Source: JAFGHJ01 sp964525555 (lineage in GTDB: Bacteria; Hydrothermota; UBA3072). From it: a stretch of DNA of 64,000 bases. Numbering within the stretch: position 1 is the stretch's first letter; each line of letters starts with the position of its first letter. Below the pieces are notes generated by a model. The model did not search any database. It was not told the origin of the DNA and worked only from the letters and a program-made list of their open reading frames with translations. Location of the stretch: NCBI GenBank assembly GCA_964525555.1, contig CAZGHN010000004.1, positions 62,001 to 126,000 on the forward strand, written 5' to 3'. The position numbers and the translations under genes were made by a program. Of this stretch, positions 1 through 7,920 are shown piece after piece.

Positions 1-2
1 AT

Positions 3-374
3 AGGTCGCACAATTCCAAGAGATTATTGGTCGCGCTGTTAAGAGAGCAAGGTTCTTTTGGAGATTCTCTCACCCTTGCACGGGAATTGCAAGGCGTCGG
101 TAAACTTGAGGAAATGTATTCAATTTTTGAGTCTTTAAGGAGTGCGGGTAAATCTAAAATAGGAGAAGATGTATTAAAAGAGATATACGGGATAGATCCG
201 AATTTTAAAGATGTCAAGCAACTTCTTGGATTATTGTCTAAAGAAGAAAAAGCAGAAGGAAGATTAGAGGAGGTTTCCAAGGAAGTTTTTTTAGATAAAG
301 AGAAAAAAGTGACAGTTGGGGATGAAAGCAAAAGAGATGAAGGTTTTGAAGAGAAAAAAATTGTATTTCTCTAG
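3..374 (+). CDS. C-terminal end of an unidentified alpha-helical protein (partial)
   Basis: The reading frame is open to the left edge of the window, so this is the 3' end of a gene that begins outside; the TTG at 27 is only an internal codon. The visible 120 or so residues are helical and charged, with a stretch around the middle that reads like a TPR or TPR-like helical hairpin, and a very lysine/glutamate-rich tail. It ends ten bases before the ExeA-type ATPase, so the two are probably co-transcribed. The neighbouring large TPR gene at 1218 makes a TPR identity likely, but no family can be named from this fragment. Confidence 0.6.
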   Translation, partial: RSHNSKRLLVALLREQGSFGDSLTLARELQGVGKLEEMYSIFESLRSAGKSKIGEDVLKEIYGIDPNFKDVKQLLGLLSKEEKAEGRLEEVSKEVFLDKEKKVTVGDESKRDEGFEEKKIVFL

Positions 375-384
375 GGGGAAATAG

Positions 385-1206
385 ATGAACTACGAAGCTT
401 TTTACGGATTGGATAAGGAACCTTTCCGTGATATCCCTGATCCGGATTTCTTTTATAGCGGTCCCGAACATACTAGAGCTCTTGTTAAGTTGCTGCATGT
501 TGTAAAAAAGAATAGGGCTTTGGGGCTGTTGACAGGTGAGGTTGGATGTGGTAAAACAACTATTATCAGGAAAATTTTTGCCGACCTTGATGAAGAAGAA
601 GAGTATTACGGAAGTTTAATGACACTTACTCAACCAGATTTTTCCGCTATTTGGTTTAATAAAAAGTTGGGAGAATTGCTTGGCCTGAAACTTGACTCCA
701 AGGGAAGGACAGAGATGAAGTTAGAGCTAATAGGCGAGCTCGAACGCAGATACAAGTCTAACAAACGGACTATTGTTCTTATAGATGAAGCCAATAATAT
801 AACGAATCCTGAAGTCATTGAAGAGATAAGAGGTTTTTTGAATTTAGAACTTGAAGGATATCGTTTGGTAACAATTATTTTAAGTGGTATGGGAGATATG
901 TACGAGAAAATAAAAGATAATGCATCTTTCAGGCAGAGAGTTTCGACCGTTGTAAGTCTTCCTCCACTCACACTTAGTTCAACTGCAGAGTATATAAATT
1001 ATAGGTTGGAACAGTCCGGTGCTACCGGAAGAATATTTAGTGATGAGGCACATAAATTAATATATGATTTTACTTCTGGTGTTCCCAGGGTAATTAATGT
1101 TATTTGTGACAATGCTCTTTTAGAAGGAGCTCTCCTTAAGAAGAAAATCGTAGAGGAATCAATTATAAGGAGAGTTGGAGAAGAACTAATGCTTAATAGG
1201 GATTGA
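385..1206 (+). CDS. ExeA/GspA-type AAA ATPase (paralogue 1)
   Basis: A 273-residue AAA ATPase of the ExeA type, the cytoplasmic ATPase domain known from general secretion (GspA) and many membrane-associated systems. The N-terminal signature is an 'xYExFYGLDKEPF' start. Walker A GEVGCGKT lies at residues 51-58 and Walker B IVLIDEA at 129-135, followed by a lid region ending in a PRVINVICDNAL motif typical of the family. There is no peptidoglycan-binding domain and no transmembrane segment, so it is the ATPase module alone. An AG-rich ribosome site (ggggg) precedes the ATG. It sits between two helical/TPR proteins, which may be its partners. A second copy is at 50569. Confidence 0.88.
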   Translation: MNYEAFYGLDKEPFRDIPDPDFFYSGPEHTRALVKLLHVVKKNRALGLLTGEVGCGKTTIIRKIFADLDEEEEYYGSLMTLTQPDFSAIWFNKKLGELLGLKLDSKGRTEMKLELIGELERRYKSNKRTIVLIDEANNITNPEVIEEIRGFLNLELEGYRLVTIILSGMGDMYEKIKDNASFRQRVSTVVSLPPLTLSSTAEYINYRLEQSGATGRIFSDEAHKLIYDFTSGVPRVINVICDNALLEGALLKKKIVEESIIRRVGEELMLNRD

Positions 1207-1217
1207 CCTAAAAGAAT

Positions 1218-3221
1218 ATGCTCAAAGCAAATGAAATAGCCGCATTGAGAAATGAGGCTAGTAAAGCAAAAATAAAAGGAGACGTTCAAAGAGCGATTGA
1301 ATGTCTTGAACGAATTTACGATTCGGATCCGGATGATCCTAATAATTCAAAAGAAATTGGCAGTCTTTACAACAAATTAGGTAACAAGAAAAAAGCGGTA
1401 GAATTTTACTGGAAATCACTCGAGAAGTATAGGGAGGCTGAATATTATCAGAATGCTACAGCTATTGCGCAGATATTAATTAGATTTGGCGAAGATGATT
1501 TATTGATTAAACATGAACTTGCTTTTCTATATGAAAAACAGGGGTTGTTAGGAGATGCTGTAGCTTCTTATGAGGAATTAGCGGAATTATACAAGAGTGA
1601 AGGAGATATTGAGGGGGTTCTCGAAAACCTCAAGAAGATTGTAAACATAACTCCGAAGAAAATAGGAATTCGTATGAAACTGGTTGAGATTTATCAAAAC
1701 CAGAATAAACTAGACGAGGCAGTTAAAGAGTTAGAAGAAATAAAGAATATATTCAAAGAACAGGGAAGGGTTGAAGAGGTTGAGAAAATTGAATCCCGTA
1801 TTAGAACTTTATCTTCAAAGTTAGGTAGTGTTCCAAGTGGAACCCAGAGTAAAGTAGAAGAAGAACTTGAAGCTCCAAAGACAGATAAAGTAAAAGAACA
1901 GAAAGTTCCCGAGGAGATGATTGTAGAATTCGAGCAGGAGGGAATTGGTTTGGTTGAAGCAGTCGAAGAGGCGATTGAAAGAGCGGAAGAAGAAGCAGAA
2001 AAAACACCAGTTGGCGAATCTCTTTTCGAAAGCACCAAGGATTTATTCGATATGGGAGAAGAGAAAGAAGAACCGGAACTGCAGGAAACGGATTTTATTC
2101 AAACAATAGAAGATTCAGAGAAAAAAGACATTGAGGTATCCGTTTCTGGTTGGGAAGATTGGGTTAATCTTGCGGAGCTTTATGATTCGGTTGGTTCAAC
2201 AGAAGAATCTCTAGAGTATTATAATAAAGCTGCTGAAGCTAATTTTAACAAAGGTAATTTTCCTGAAGCTTATGATATATATAAGAAAATAACAGAATTG
2301 GACGGTTTTAGTATAATTTCCCGACAGAAAATGATTCAAAGTGCGTTAAAACTGAATAGTAGAGAGAAAGCGGTTGAATCTTATACTTCTCTTTACGAAT
2401 GTTTGGATAGAAAGAAAGCAAAGTCGGAAGCCGAAAAAATTCTGGATAAAATAGTGAAGATTGACCCAAATGCTCCTATTCTAAGTAAAATAGGAGGTAA
2501 GAAGAAGCAAACTGCCAAAGTAGAAAAAGCTGAAGTGAAGAGTAGTCTTGATTTTGAAGGATTGTTTGAAGCAGAAGTAAGTGAAACTATAAAATTAGAA
2601 GAAGTGACCGAGGAGGGGAGAGCTCCTTCGCTTGATACTCTTTTATCTGAGTTTAAAAAGAAAGCGAAGGAAGAATTGGGTGTGGATGATTATGCTGCGC
2701 ATTTCAATCTTGGAATTACTTATAAAGAAATGGATTTGATTGAGGAAGCAATAGATGAGTTTAAAAAATCTATGAAAGAGAAATCCTGGAGATTGAAATC
2801 TCTTGAAATGTTAGGTTTGTGTCATGAGTTGATAAATGAAATTAAACGAGCCGAAGATATTTATAATATGGTTATATCCACCAATAATTTCCGGCAAGAT
2901 GAAAAAATTGCTTTTTATTATCATTTGGGCAATTTATATGTCAGGCAGGAGGCATATTCGGACGCACTTGAGCAATATAAAATGATAGTAAAGATAGACC
3001 AGGATTTTGCAGATGTAAAAAAGAAAATAGAGATTCTAAGTAAAAAAATGTCCGGACAAGAGGTAGAAGAAGAAATTTCATATCACTTTGGAGAAGTCTT
3101 TTCTGAAGAAGGCGATGATTTATGGGATTCTGTATTGTCAGGAGAAATGGGAGGATCTCAAAAAGAGCAGCTTACGGGAGAAAGGCCTAAAAAAAGAAAA
3201 GGAAAGATTTCGTATATTTAG
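1218..3221 (+). CDS. Large TPR-repeat protein
   Basis: A 667-residue cytoplasmic-looking protein with no signal peptide. Residues 1-190 contain at least four TPR-like hairpins with the usual G-A-Y/F-P spacing (for example around 'AIECLERIYDSDPDDP'). A very acidic, lysine/glutamate-rich linker follows at about 195-305, then a second TPR block (310-430), another charged linker, and a third TPR block (490-620). It starts 11 bases after the ExeA-type ATPase, so the two are most likely one transcription unit. The role is probably scaffolding of the ATPase or its target; this is inferred from adjacency only. No enzymatic domain is visible. Confidence 0.75.
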   Translation: MLKANEIAALRNEASKAKIKGDVQRAIECLERIYDSDPDDPNNSKEIGSLYNKLGNKKKAVEFYWKSLEKYREAEYYQNATAIAQILIRFGEDDLLIKHELAFLYEKQGLLGDAVASYEELAELYKSEGDIEGVLENLKKIVNITPKKIGIRMKLVEIYQNQNKLDEAVKELEEIKNIFKEQGRVEEVEKIESRIRTLSSKLGSVPSGTQSKVEEELEAPKTDKVKEQKVPEEMIVEFEQEGIGLVEAVEEAIERAEEEAEKTPVGESLFESTKDLFDMGEEKEEPELQETDFIQTIEDSEKKDIEVSVSGWEDWVNLAELYDSVGSTEESLEYYNKAAEANFNKGNFPEAYDIYKKITELDGFSIISRQKMIQSALKLNSREKAVESYTSLYECLDRKKAKSEAEKILDKIVKIDPNAPILSKIGGKKKQTAKVEKAEVKSSLDFEGLFEAEVSETIKLEEVTEEGRAPSLDTLLSEFKKKAKEELGVDDYAAHFNLGITYKEMDLIEEAIDEFKKSMKEKSWRLKSLEMLGLCHELINEIKRAEDIYNMVISTNNFRQDEKIAFYYHLGNLYVRQEAYSDALEQYKMIVKIDQDFADVKKKIEILSKKMSGQEVEEEISYHFGEVFSEEGDDLWDSVLSGEMGGSQKEQLTGERPKKRKGKISYI

Positions 3222-3230
3222 TTATTAAGC

Positions 3231-3372
3231 GATTAGCTATTCGCTATTTGCTTTTCGCTTAAATCCTAAATCCCAATTCGACTATTAAACTATTTAACAA
3301 TTTAACGATTTCACTGATCTGAAGGATCTGGAATTTGGTATCCGTTACCTGAGATTCGGCTCATGATTCAAT
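3231..3372 (+). repeat. Intergenic repeat compost before lysS
   Basis: The spacer between the TPR gene and lysS is built from short degenerate repeat families seen elsewhere in the window. They are a 'gcgattagctattcgctatttgc' type tract (also near 41330-41480), an 'actatttaacaatttaac' tract (also near 7050 and 60710), and a 26-base block at 3316-3341 that recurs inverted at 7018-7043 with one mismatch. No reading frame here is credible. Confidence 0.7.
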
Positions 3373-3376
3373 ACGG

Positions 3377-3404
3377 TTGACATTATTACATCTTTTAATA
3401 TATT
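3377..3404 (+). promoter_or_regulatory. Promoter of lysS, probably leaderless
   Basis: TTGACA at 3377-3382, a 16-base spacer and TATATT at 3399-3404. Only six bases separate the -10 box from the ATG at 3411, so transcription should begin at or next to the start codon. There is no room for a ribosome-binding site, which supports a leaderless mRNA. Confidence 0.75.
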
Positions 3405-3410
3405 CCGAAC

Positions 3411-4856
3411 ATGGATGAAACACTCGATCAAGTAAAATTTAGAAAGGAACATTTGGATGCCTTAAGGAAGAAGGGAATCAATCCCTATCCTTATAAATTC
3501 CAGCGGACGCATAGCAACAAAGATTTAAAAGAAAGTTTTAAAAAACTTGAGAATAAAGAAGTAATTACAGCAGGTAGAGTTATGCGTATAAGAAGTCACG
3601 GAAAAAGTACTTTTTTTGATATTCAGGATGCTTCCGATTCCGTTCAGATTTATCTTAATAAGGATACTCTTGCCGATGATTACGAAGTGGTTGGTTTGCT
3701 TGATATAGGAGATTTTATTGGAGTAAAAGGTAAACTCATGAAGACCAGAACCGGAGAGGTTACGATTTTGGTAGAAGAGCTAACTGTTCTTGCTAAATCA
3801 TTGCATCCTTTACCGGAAAAATGGCATGGACTCATCGGAAGAGAAGATCGTTACAGAAAACGCTATCTCGATCTTGTTGCAAACGAGGAAAGCGTAAAAG
3901 TTTTCAAGGCACGTACCAGCATAATTCAGGAAATAAGGGATTTCTTGAACGAGAGGGGATTTATTGAAGTAGAAACTCCTATTCTGCAACCTCAATATGG
4001 AGGAGGTTTCGCAAAACCTTTCAAGACTTATCAGGAATCACTTAAGAAAGATTTATTCCTCCGTATTGCTTACGAGTTGTACTTAAAGAGGTTGATAATA
4101 GGAGGAATGGAAAAAGTCTACGAGATAGGAAAAGATTTTAGAAATGAGAGTGTCGACCGTTCGCATAATCCTGAATTTACCATGTTAGAGCTTTATCAGG
4201 CATATGCGGATTACTATGATATGATGGATATTGTTGAGGCACTCTTCGAACGGCTCCTTGAACGCTTTGTAGGTTCTAAGGAATTAGAATATCAGGGAGA
4301 AAAGGTTTCTTTTAAGAAAGGATGGCAGCGTCTTTCCTATTATACCGTACTTAAAGAGAAAACAGGAGTTGATTTTAAAGGCTTGTCATTTAGCGAAATT
4401 AAAAAGCAAGCTAAAAAATTAAATATAGAAACAAAAGATCTTTATACATCAGGAAAAGTGCTTGATGCAATATTTTCCGAGGTGGTAGAACCTACAATCG
4501 ATAAACCGACATTTATTATGGATTATCCCAAGGATATTTCTCCTCTTGCCAAGGATAAAAGAGATGAAGAAGGAGTTGTCGAGAGGTTTGAACCTTTCCT
4601 TTTCGGGATGGAAATAGGTAATGCGTATTCCGAGTTAAACGATCCAATCGAACAGCGAAAGCGCTTCGAGGGCCAATCAAAACTTAGAGAAAAGGGAGAT
4701 CTTGAGACTGAATCTCTTGACGAGGATTTTTTGTCGGCCATGTCTTACGGTATGCCTCCGACCGGTGGGTTGGGGCTCGGAATCGACAGAATTATTATGA
4801 TTCTTTTGAATCAGCCTTCCATAAGGGATGTAATTCTTTTCCCTCAGCTTAAGTAA
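3411..4856 (+). CDS. lysS: Lysyl-tRNA synthetase, class II
   Basis: Charges tRNA-Lys with lysine in the cytoplasm. The 481-residue protein has an N-terminal OB-fold anticodon-binding domain (about 50-140) and a class II catalytic core. Motif 1 is in the 'GFIEVETPIL' region; motif 2 includes FRNESVDRSHNPEFT at about 245; motif 3 is GLGLGIDR at about 454, followed by the family ending 'RDVILFPQ'. The length is slightly below the usual 490-505. The usual GGANARPF segment is changed to GGGFAKPF, a modest variant. The ATG lies six bases after a -10 box with no Shine-Dalgarno sequence. queF follows with no gap. Confidence 0.97.
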   Translation: MDETLDQVKFRKEHLDALRKKGINPYPYKFQRTHSNKDLKESFKKLENKEVITAGRVMRIRSHGKSTFFDIQDASDSVQIYLNKDTLADDYEVVGLLDIGDFIGVKGKLMKTRTGEVTILVEELTVLAKSLHPLPEKWHGLIGREDRYRKRYLDLVANEESVKVFKARTSIIQEIRDFLNERGFIEVETPILQPQYGGGFAKPFKTYQESLKKDLFLRIAYELYLKRLIIGGMEKVYEIGKDFRNESVDRSHNPEFTMLELYQAYADYYDMMDIVEALFERLLERFVGSKELEYQGEKVSFKKGWQRLSYYTVLKEKTGVDFKGLSFSEIKKQAKKLNIETKDLYTSGKVLDAIFSEVVEPTIDKPTFIMDYPKDISPLAKDKRDEEGVVERFEPFLFGMEIGNAYSELNDPIEQRKRFEGQSKLREKGDLETESLDEDFLSAMSYGMPPTGGLGLGIDRIIMILLNQPSIRDVILFPQLK

Positions 4857-5231
4857 ATGTCTGAAGATTTTGAAAAGTTAAAAAAAATAATTAAAACATT
4901 AGAAAAACTTCCAAACAGATTTTCGGAAGCAGATTACCCGGTCGAATTTAAAACATCAGAGCTTACCGCACTGTGCCCTTTTACTGGCCATCCGGATTTT
5001 TATAGGCTTAAGATTAAATATAAGCCGAGTAAATTTATTGTAGAACTTAAGAGTGTTAAGTTGTATATAGAGAAATTCAGAAATCTAAGGACGACTCATG
5101 AAACACTTTTAAACATAATTTTCGAGGATTTTAAATCTGTTTTAAAGCCAGGATATCTTTTTGTCGAATTGAAAGTTAATGTCCGTGGCGGAATAAAAAC
5201 CACAATTTCAAGGGAAGAAAGTAGGTCCTAG
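4857..5231 (+). CDS. queF: NADPH-dependent preQ0 reductase (short, single-domain type)
   Basis: Reduces 7-cyano-7-deazaguanine (preQ0) to preQ1 in queuosine biosynthesis. The 124-residue length fits the unimodular YkvM type. The nucleophilic cysteine is C40 in TALCPFTGHPDF, with the acid D47; the substrate-binding glutamate of the VE.KS motif (VELKSVKLY) is at about 63, and the HE pair is at 81-82. The ATG directly follows the lysS stop codon, so the two genes are translationally linked. Pairing with lysS puts two tRNA-related functions together. No other queuosine gene is in the window. Confidence 0.92.
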   Translation: MSEDFEKLKKIIKTLEKLPNRFSEADYPVEFKTSELTALCPFTGHPDFYRLKIKYKPSKFIVELKSVKLYIEKFRNLRTTHETLLNIIFEDFKSVLKPGYLFVELKVNVRGGIKTTISREESRS

Positions 5232-5259
5232 GTTTTAGGTCTTTGGTTTTAGTTTTAAT

Positions 5260-5336
5260 TAAGTAAAACAAGAGAAAAATCCGGGTGTATCCGTGGCTAA
5301 TTTTCTTTATGGCTTTGTGTTCTCTGTGGTAGAATT
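5260..5336 (+). repeat. 'tgtgttctctgtgg' intergenic repeat
   Basis: Sequence of the type 'ccgtggctaa...ctttgtgttctctgtggt' in the short space between convergent queF and the kinase-like gene. The same family recurs near 7219-7240 and 60760-60900. It opens spurious reading frames and contains no credible gene or clear terminator hairpin. Confidence 0.65.
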
Positions 5337-5932
5337 TACATGAATATCCGCGCGACAATGGGGAACATCTGCATGACGATCGCAGCCGCCAGTGCTACAG
5401 TTAAATTATCGTTTATTTCGATTGGCAGAGCTTCAGTGATAGTAGCCGCAATTGCTCCCAAAGCTAAGATTAGAAGAGGGATCTGGATTCCTGTCCATCT
5501 ATAAAAGATTAAGGCAAGAATCATAGTTGTTATAAAAAATGAAAGGCTTCCTTCCAGAGTTTTGTCCCCTATTTTTACTTTTCCGTATTTTGTTCCGATG
5601 ATAGCGGCTGCTGCATCCCCGAAAAGCATGAATATTAAACTTACAATAGCTACTTGCTTATCGAAAAACGCAATTATTACTGCATTTGCTATGAGAAGAG
5701 CCGTTGTCCCGGTGATATACCCTTCTCTTACTTTCAATATTCCTTTGGAATGTTCAACCATTGTTCGCCATAAACTTGGAGATATAAATCTCATAACTTC
5801 AATGGTTGTCATTATCCCCAAAAGGTAGAGAATTAGCATTTCAACTATAATTTTGTTTGGTGAAAAATAATAAACCAGAGGAAATACAATACCGGCTCCA
5901 ATTCTATAAATTTTTCTTCTTTTTAATATCAC
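5336..5932 (-). CDS. Dolichol/phytol-kinase-like (diacylglycerol/polyprenol kinase family) integral membrane protein
   Basis: A 198-residue membrane protein with about six hydrophobic segments. The diagnostic cytoplasmic motif is FGDAAAAIIG at about 104-113 followed by K..GDKTLEGS at 121-129. This is the CTP-dependent polyprenol/phytol kinase signature (COG0170, SEC59/VTE5/Dgk1 relatives) that also resembles CDP-diglyceride synthases. It probably phosphorylates a lipid alcohol or diacylglycerol; the substrate cannot be told from sequence. The start is GTG, chosen because AAAGGAGG lies seven bases upstream. It shares strand with plsY, suggesting a small lipid-metabolism cluster, although 224 bases of repeat separate them. 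Confidence 0.82.
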   Translation of the reverse strand: MILKRRKIYRIGAGIVFPLVYYFSPNKIIVEMLILYLLGIMTTIEVMRFISPSLWRTMVEHSKGILKVREGYITGTTALLIANAVIIAFFDKQVAIVSLIFMLFGDAAAAIIGTKYGKVKIGDKTLEGSLSFFITTMILALIFYRWTGIQIPLLILALGAIAATITEALPIEINDNLTVALAAAIVMQMFPIVARIFM

Positions 5933-5984
5933 TTTTTTCCTCCTTTAATACTTATATTAATCAAATTTTTTTAAAAAACAAACC

Positions 5985-6150
5985 ACAGAGATTTTATTAT
6001 TGTACCCCACATCCCATTTTTTAACAACAAATAGCACAAATCTCACAAATGAATTAACAATAAATTCTTTTATAAAAGACATAGTATTTTTGTCTTTATT
6101 TGTGTTATTCGTGTAATTCGTTGTTGCTCTTTTTTGTTTTTTTGAACTTT
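5985..6150 (-). repeat. Repeat-derived spacer ('aattacacgaataacacaaat' family)
   Basis: On the minus strand this spacer reads as tandem variants of 'aattacacgaataacac', with related 'cacaaatctcacaaatgaatt' blocks. A 67-residue frame through it (5957-6160) is low in complexity (TNYTNNTN) and is not supported as a gene. Confidence 0.65.
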
Positions 6151-6156
6151 GATCTG

Positions 6157-6786
6157 TCATTTTTCATTTTTATATTTAATTTTTCCATTATTAGCGGTTT
6201 TTCGCGATATGATTTCTTTAATTATATCTATGTTCAAAAGAATTCCTACAGTCAGAAATATCAGCACAAACGGAACGAAAAATGGTATAGAGTTCCAATA
6301 AATCCAAATCCATAGGCCGAGAGCTATGAGAGATGTTGGTAGAACAGTTTTAATATTTCGGGGGCTTTTTTGAATCAGGAAAAAAGCCGCTATCGCTATA
6401 ATAGAGAATTTTGGGAATATGTAGGCAAGTACTCCTGCCAGGCATGCTACGCCTTTCCCTCCTTTAAAAGATAAAAACAGAGAATGACAGTGCCCGATTA
6501 CAGCGCAGAGACCTGTTATGCCCACCCAGAAAAGACTCAACAGAAATACTTTATCGGCTAGAACCATTGGTATGATCGTTTTCAAGACATCCAAAACAAA
6601 CACAAGTATGCCCCATAAAATGCCGAGTTCTCTCGCGACGTTACCAGCTCCGGGATTACCATCTCCGATGTTTCTAATATCGGTTTTTTTAAACTTTGAG
6701 ATTATAACAGCGTTTGGAATAGATCCGAATAAATATCCTATGATTAAAGAAACTATAATTTTAAAAATCAGATTTTGTATACCCAT
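6157..6786 (-). CDS. plsY: Acyl-phosphate:glycerol-3-phosphate acyltransferase
   Basis: Integral membrane enzyme that makes lysophosphatidic acid from acyl-phosphate and glycerol-3-phosphate, the first acylation of phospholipid synthesis. The family motifs are all visible: GSIPNAVI at 21-28, the glycerol-phosphate loop GDGNPGAGNV at 41-50, a GH..SLFL.FKGGKGVA block near 100, and five hydrophobic segments. The length of 209 is normal, with a short basic tail. No clear Shine-Dalgarno sequence precedes the ATG. Its partner PlsX is not in the window. Confidence 0.95.
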   Translation of the reverse strand: MGIQNLIFKIIVSLIIGYLFGSIPNAVIISKFKKTDIRNIGDGNPGAGNVARELGILWGILVFVLDVLKTIIPMVLADKVFLLSLFWVGITGLCAVIGHCHSLFLSFKGGKGVACLAGVLAYIFPKFSIIAIAAFFLIQKSPRNIKTVLPTSLIALGLWIWIYWNSIPFFVPFVLIFLTVGILLNIDIIKEIISRKTANNGKIKYKNEK

Positions 6787-6841
6787 TTAAAACCAAAATT
6801 ATTAATAAAAAGAAAATTAAAAAGATTTGGTTTTGTTTTTT

Positions 6842-6876
6842 CCATACCCTGCCCCCTAAATCCTATACCCTGAGTA
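6842..6876 (+). repeat. Degenerate 'ctataccct' repeat (family A)
   Basis: Short tract of the 'ataccct...aaatcctataccctgag' type immediately 3' of the tRNA gene (on the strand opposite to it). Family A recurs at 10272, 11332, 12292, 12739, 33031, 33800, 33862, 38127 and 50422. Confidence 0.7.
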
Positions 6877-6879
6877 TTA

Positions 6880-6953
<74 letters not shown>

Positions 6954-6961
6954 TCAAACAT

Positions 6962-6989
6962 AATATAGTTTTCGGTAATTTATTGTCAA
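6962..6989 (-). promoter_or_regulatory. Promoter of tRNA-fMet
   Basis: Minus-strand TTGACA at 6984-6989, a 16-base spacer and TATATT at 6962-6967. The predicted start is only a few bases before the tRNA 5' end at 6953. Confidence 0.8.
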
Positions 6990-7017
6990 CCCCCTATTGT
7001 AAGGGACCTGATACCCC

Positions 7018-7043
7018 ATACCAAATTCTAGATCCTTCAGATC
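7018..7043 (-). repeat. 26-base repeat, inverted copy of 3316-3341
   Basis: The reverse complement of this block matches 3316-3341 at 25 of 26 positions by hand alignment. The unit contains the near-palindrome gatctgaaggatct. The two copies lie in opposite orientations 3.7 kb apart. Confidence 0.75.
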
Positions 7044-7073
7044 AATTAAATGGTTAAATTGTTGAATCACTTT

Positions 7074-7219
7074 TAGGATTAGCTGAATGGCAGGTAGTTG
7101 AGCAAGGATTAAGGATTAGATGAAAGGCTTCGAAGAAAAGCAAGGATTAAGAAAAACACTTACCACTTAATTCCTAATCCCTGAACTTCTAACTTGCACT
7201 ACTTCTAATCCTATTCTGG
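7074..7219 (+). repeat. Element E, copy 1 (about 145 bp dispersed repeat)
   Basis: It aligns along its whole length, with scattered mismatches and a few single-base gaps, to 63781-63924. Strongly matching blocks include 'ggattaaggattag', 'gaagaaaagcaag', 'acttaccacttaat' and 'ctaatcctattct'. It has no coding potential. The function is unknown. Confidence 0.75.
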
Positions 7220-7263
7220 TCTCTGTGTTCTCTGTGGCAATGATTTGGGATTCAGGTTATCCG

Positions 7264-7623
7264 CTAACTGCTCTCCGTGGCTTGTGAAAACAATTCTGAA
7301 AGCATTTTTTCAATCCGTTCATATTCGTTTTCAATTCTTTCGTAATCCTTCTTGTTTATATATCCAAGATTTCTTGAAAGTAATAATTGATACCTGACTT
7401 CTTCGCATGAACCAAGAGCTATACTTATAAAATGGGCAAATTCTTTTTTTCCCTTTTCTCCGTCACTTTCTACAAGTCTCGTGGGTATAGAATATGCCGA
7501 CTTTCTTAATTGACTTACAAGCTCGTATATTTCTTCTTCAGGGAAATTTCTTGTCAATTTGTATATTTCCAATGCCATTTCATGAGATATGTTAAATACA
7601 TCATATTCGTTTGTTTTTCTCAT
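7264..7623 (-). CDS. Four-helix-bundle protein, 23S-IVS/S23 family (copy A, divergent)
   Basis: A 119-residue all-helical protein of the family first described as the product of 23S rRNA intervening sequences (TIGR02436 type). Conserved family features are the N-terminal 'YDVF...ALEIYKLT.NFP..E.Y.L..QLR.SAYSIP', the 'EF..F...A.GSCEEVRYQL' block and the C-terminal helix. The usual N[IL]AEG motif is replaced by TRLVESDG, so this copy has lost the family's most conserved loop. The start has GGAGGAGG directly upstream. It lies between element G copy L, which supplies a promoter, and the tRNA gene. The biological role of this family is not known. Confidence 0.82.
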   Translation of the reverse strand: MRKTNEYDVFNISHEMALEIYKLTRNFPEEEIYELVSQLRKSAYSIPTRLVESDGEKGKKEFAHFISIALGSCEEVRYQLLLSRNLGYINKKDYERIENEYERIEKMLSELFSQATESS

Positions 7624-7775
7624 ACCTCCTCCTTACCTAAGGATTTAAAAATTTAAATTATAATTTGTAAATTTTAATTTTTTTTATAATCAAACCTCAA
7701 TCCAATTGCAGGTCGACATTAAAAAATGCCACTCTACTTTTATTTCATATATATTTAGAACTTTTAGAACTAAAA

Positions 7776-7892
7776 CGTTTCTGCTAAAGATTTTTTAAAA
7801 TACGATATTAGAAAAATAAAAGACTATTTATTTTCTATATTTAATATTATAAGTATCTTTTTTCCTTTGTCAAGGGGGAAATTGATGACTTC
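7776..7892 (-). repeat. Element G, left copy: promoter plus conserved leader
   Basis: A 117-bp block aligned without gaps to 38214-38330; I count about six mismatches. Weaker similarity extends to about 7757 and 7903. On the minus strand it contains TTGACA (7868-7873), a 16-base spacer and TATAAT (7846-7851), followed by roughly 70 bases of conserved AU-rich sequence. That sequence could form a stem from AGAAAATAAA and TTTATTTTTCT. It points at the four-helix-bundle gene at 7623. It could be a duplicated promoter/leader or a small RNA gene. Confidence 0.8.
7846..7873 (-). promoter_or_regulatory. Consensus sigma-70 promoter inside element G (left)
   Basis: TTGACA-N16-TATAAT on the minus strand, a perfect match in both hexamers. 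It reads toward 7264-7623. Confidence 0.8.
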
Positions 7893-7920
7893 TGGTAGCA
7901 TGGACCAGGGTATGCCCTCT

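Noticed and set aside
385..1206. TnsC/IstB-type transposition ATPase
   Set aside because: The start signature, lid motif and length match ExeA, and no transposase is near either copy.
5957..6160. 67-residue minus-strand frame with TNYTNNTN
   Set aside because: Entirely made of a short-period repeat, low complexity, no ribosome site.
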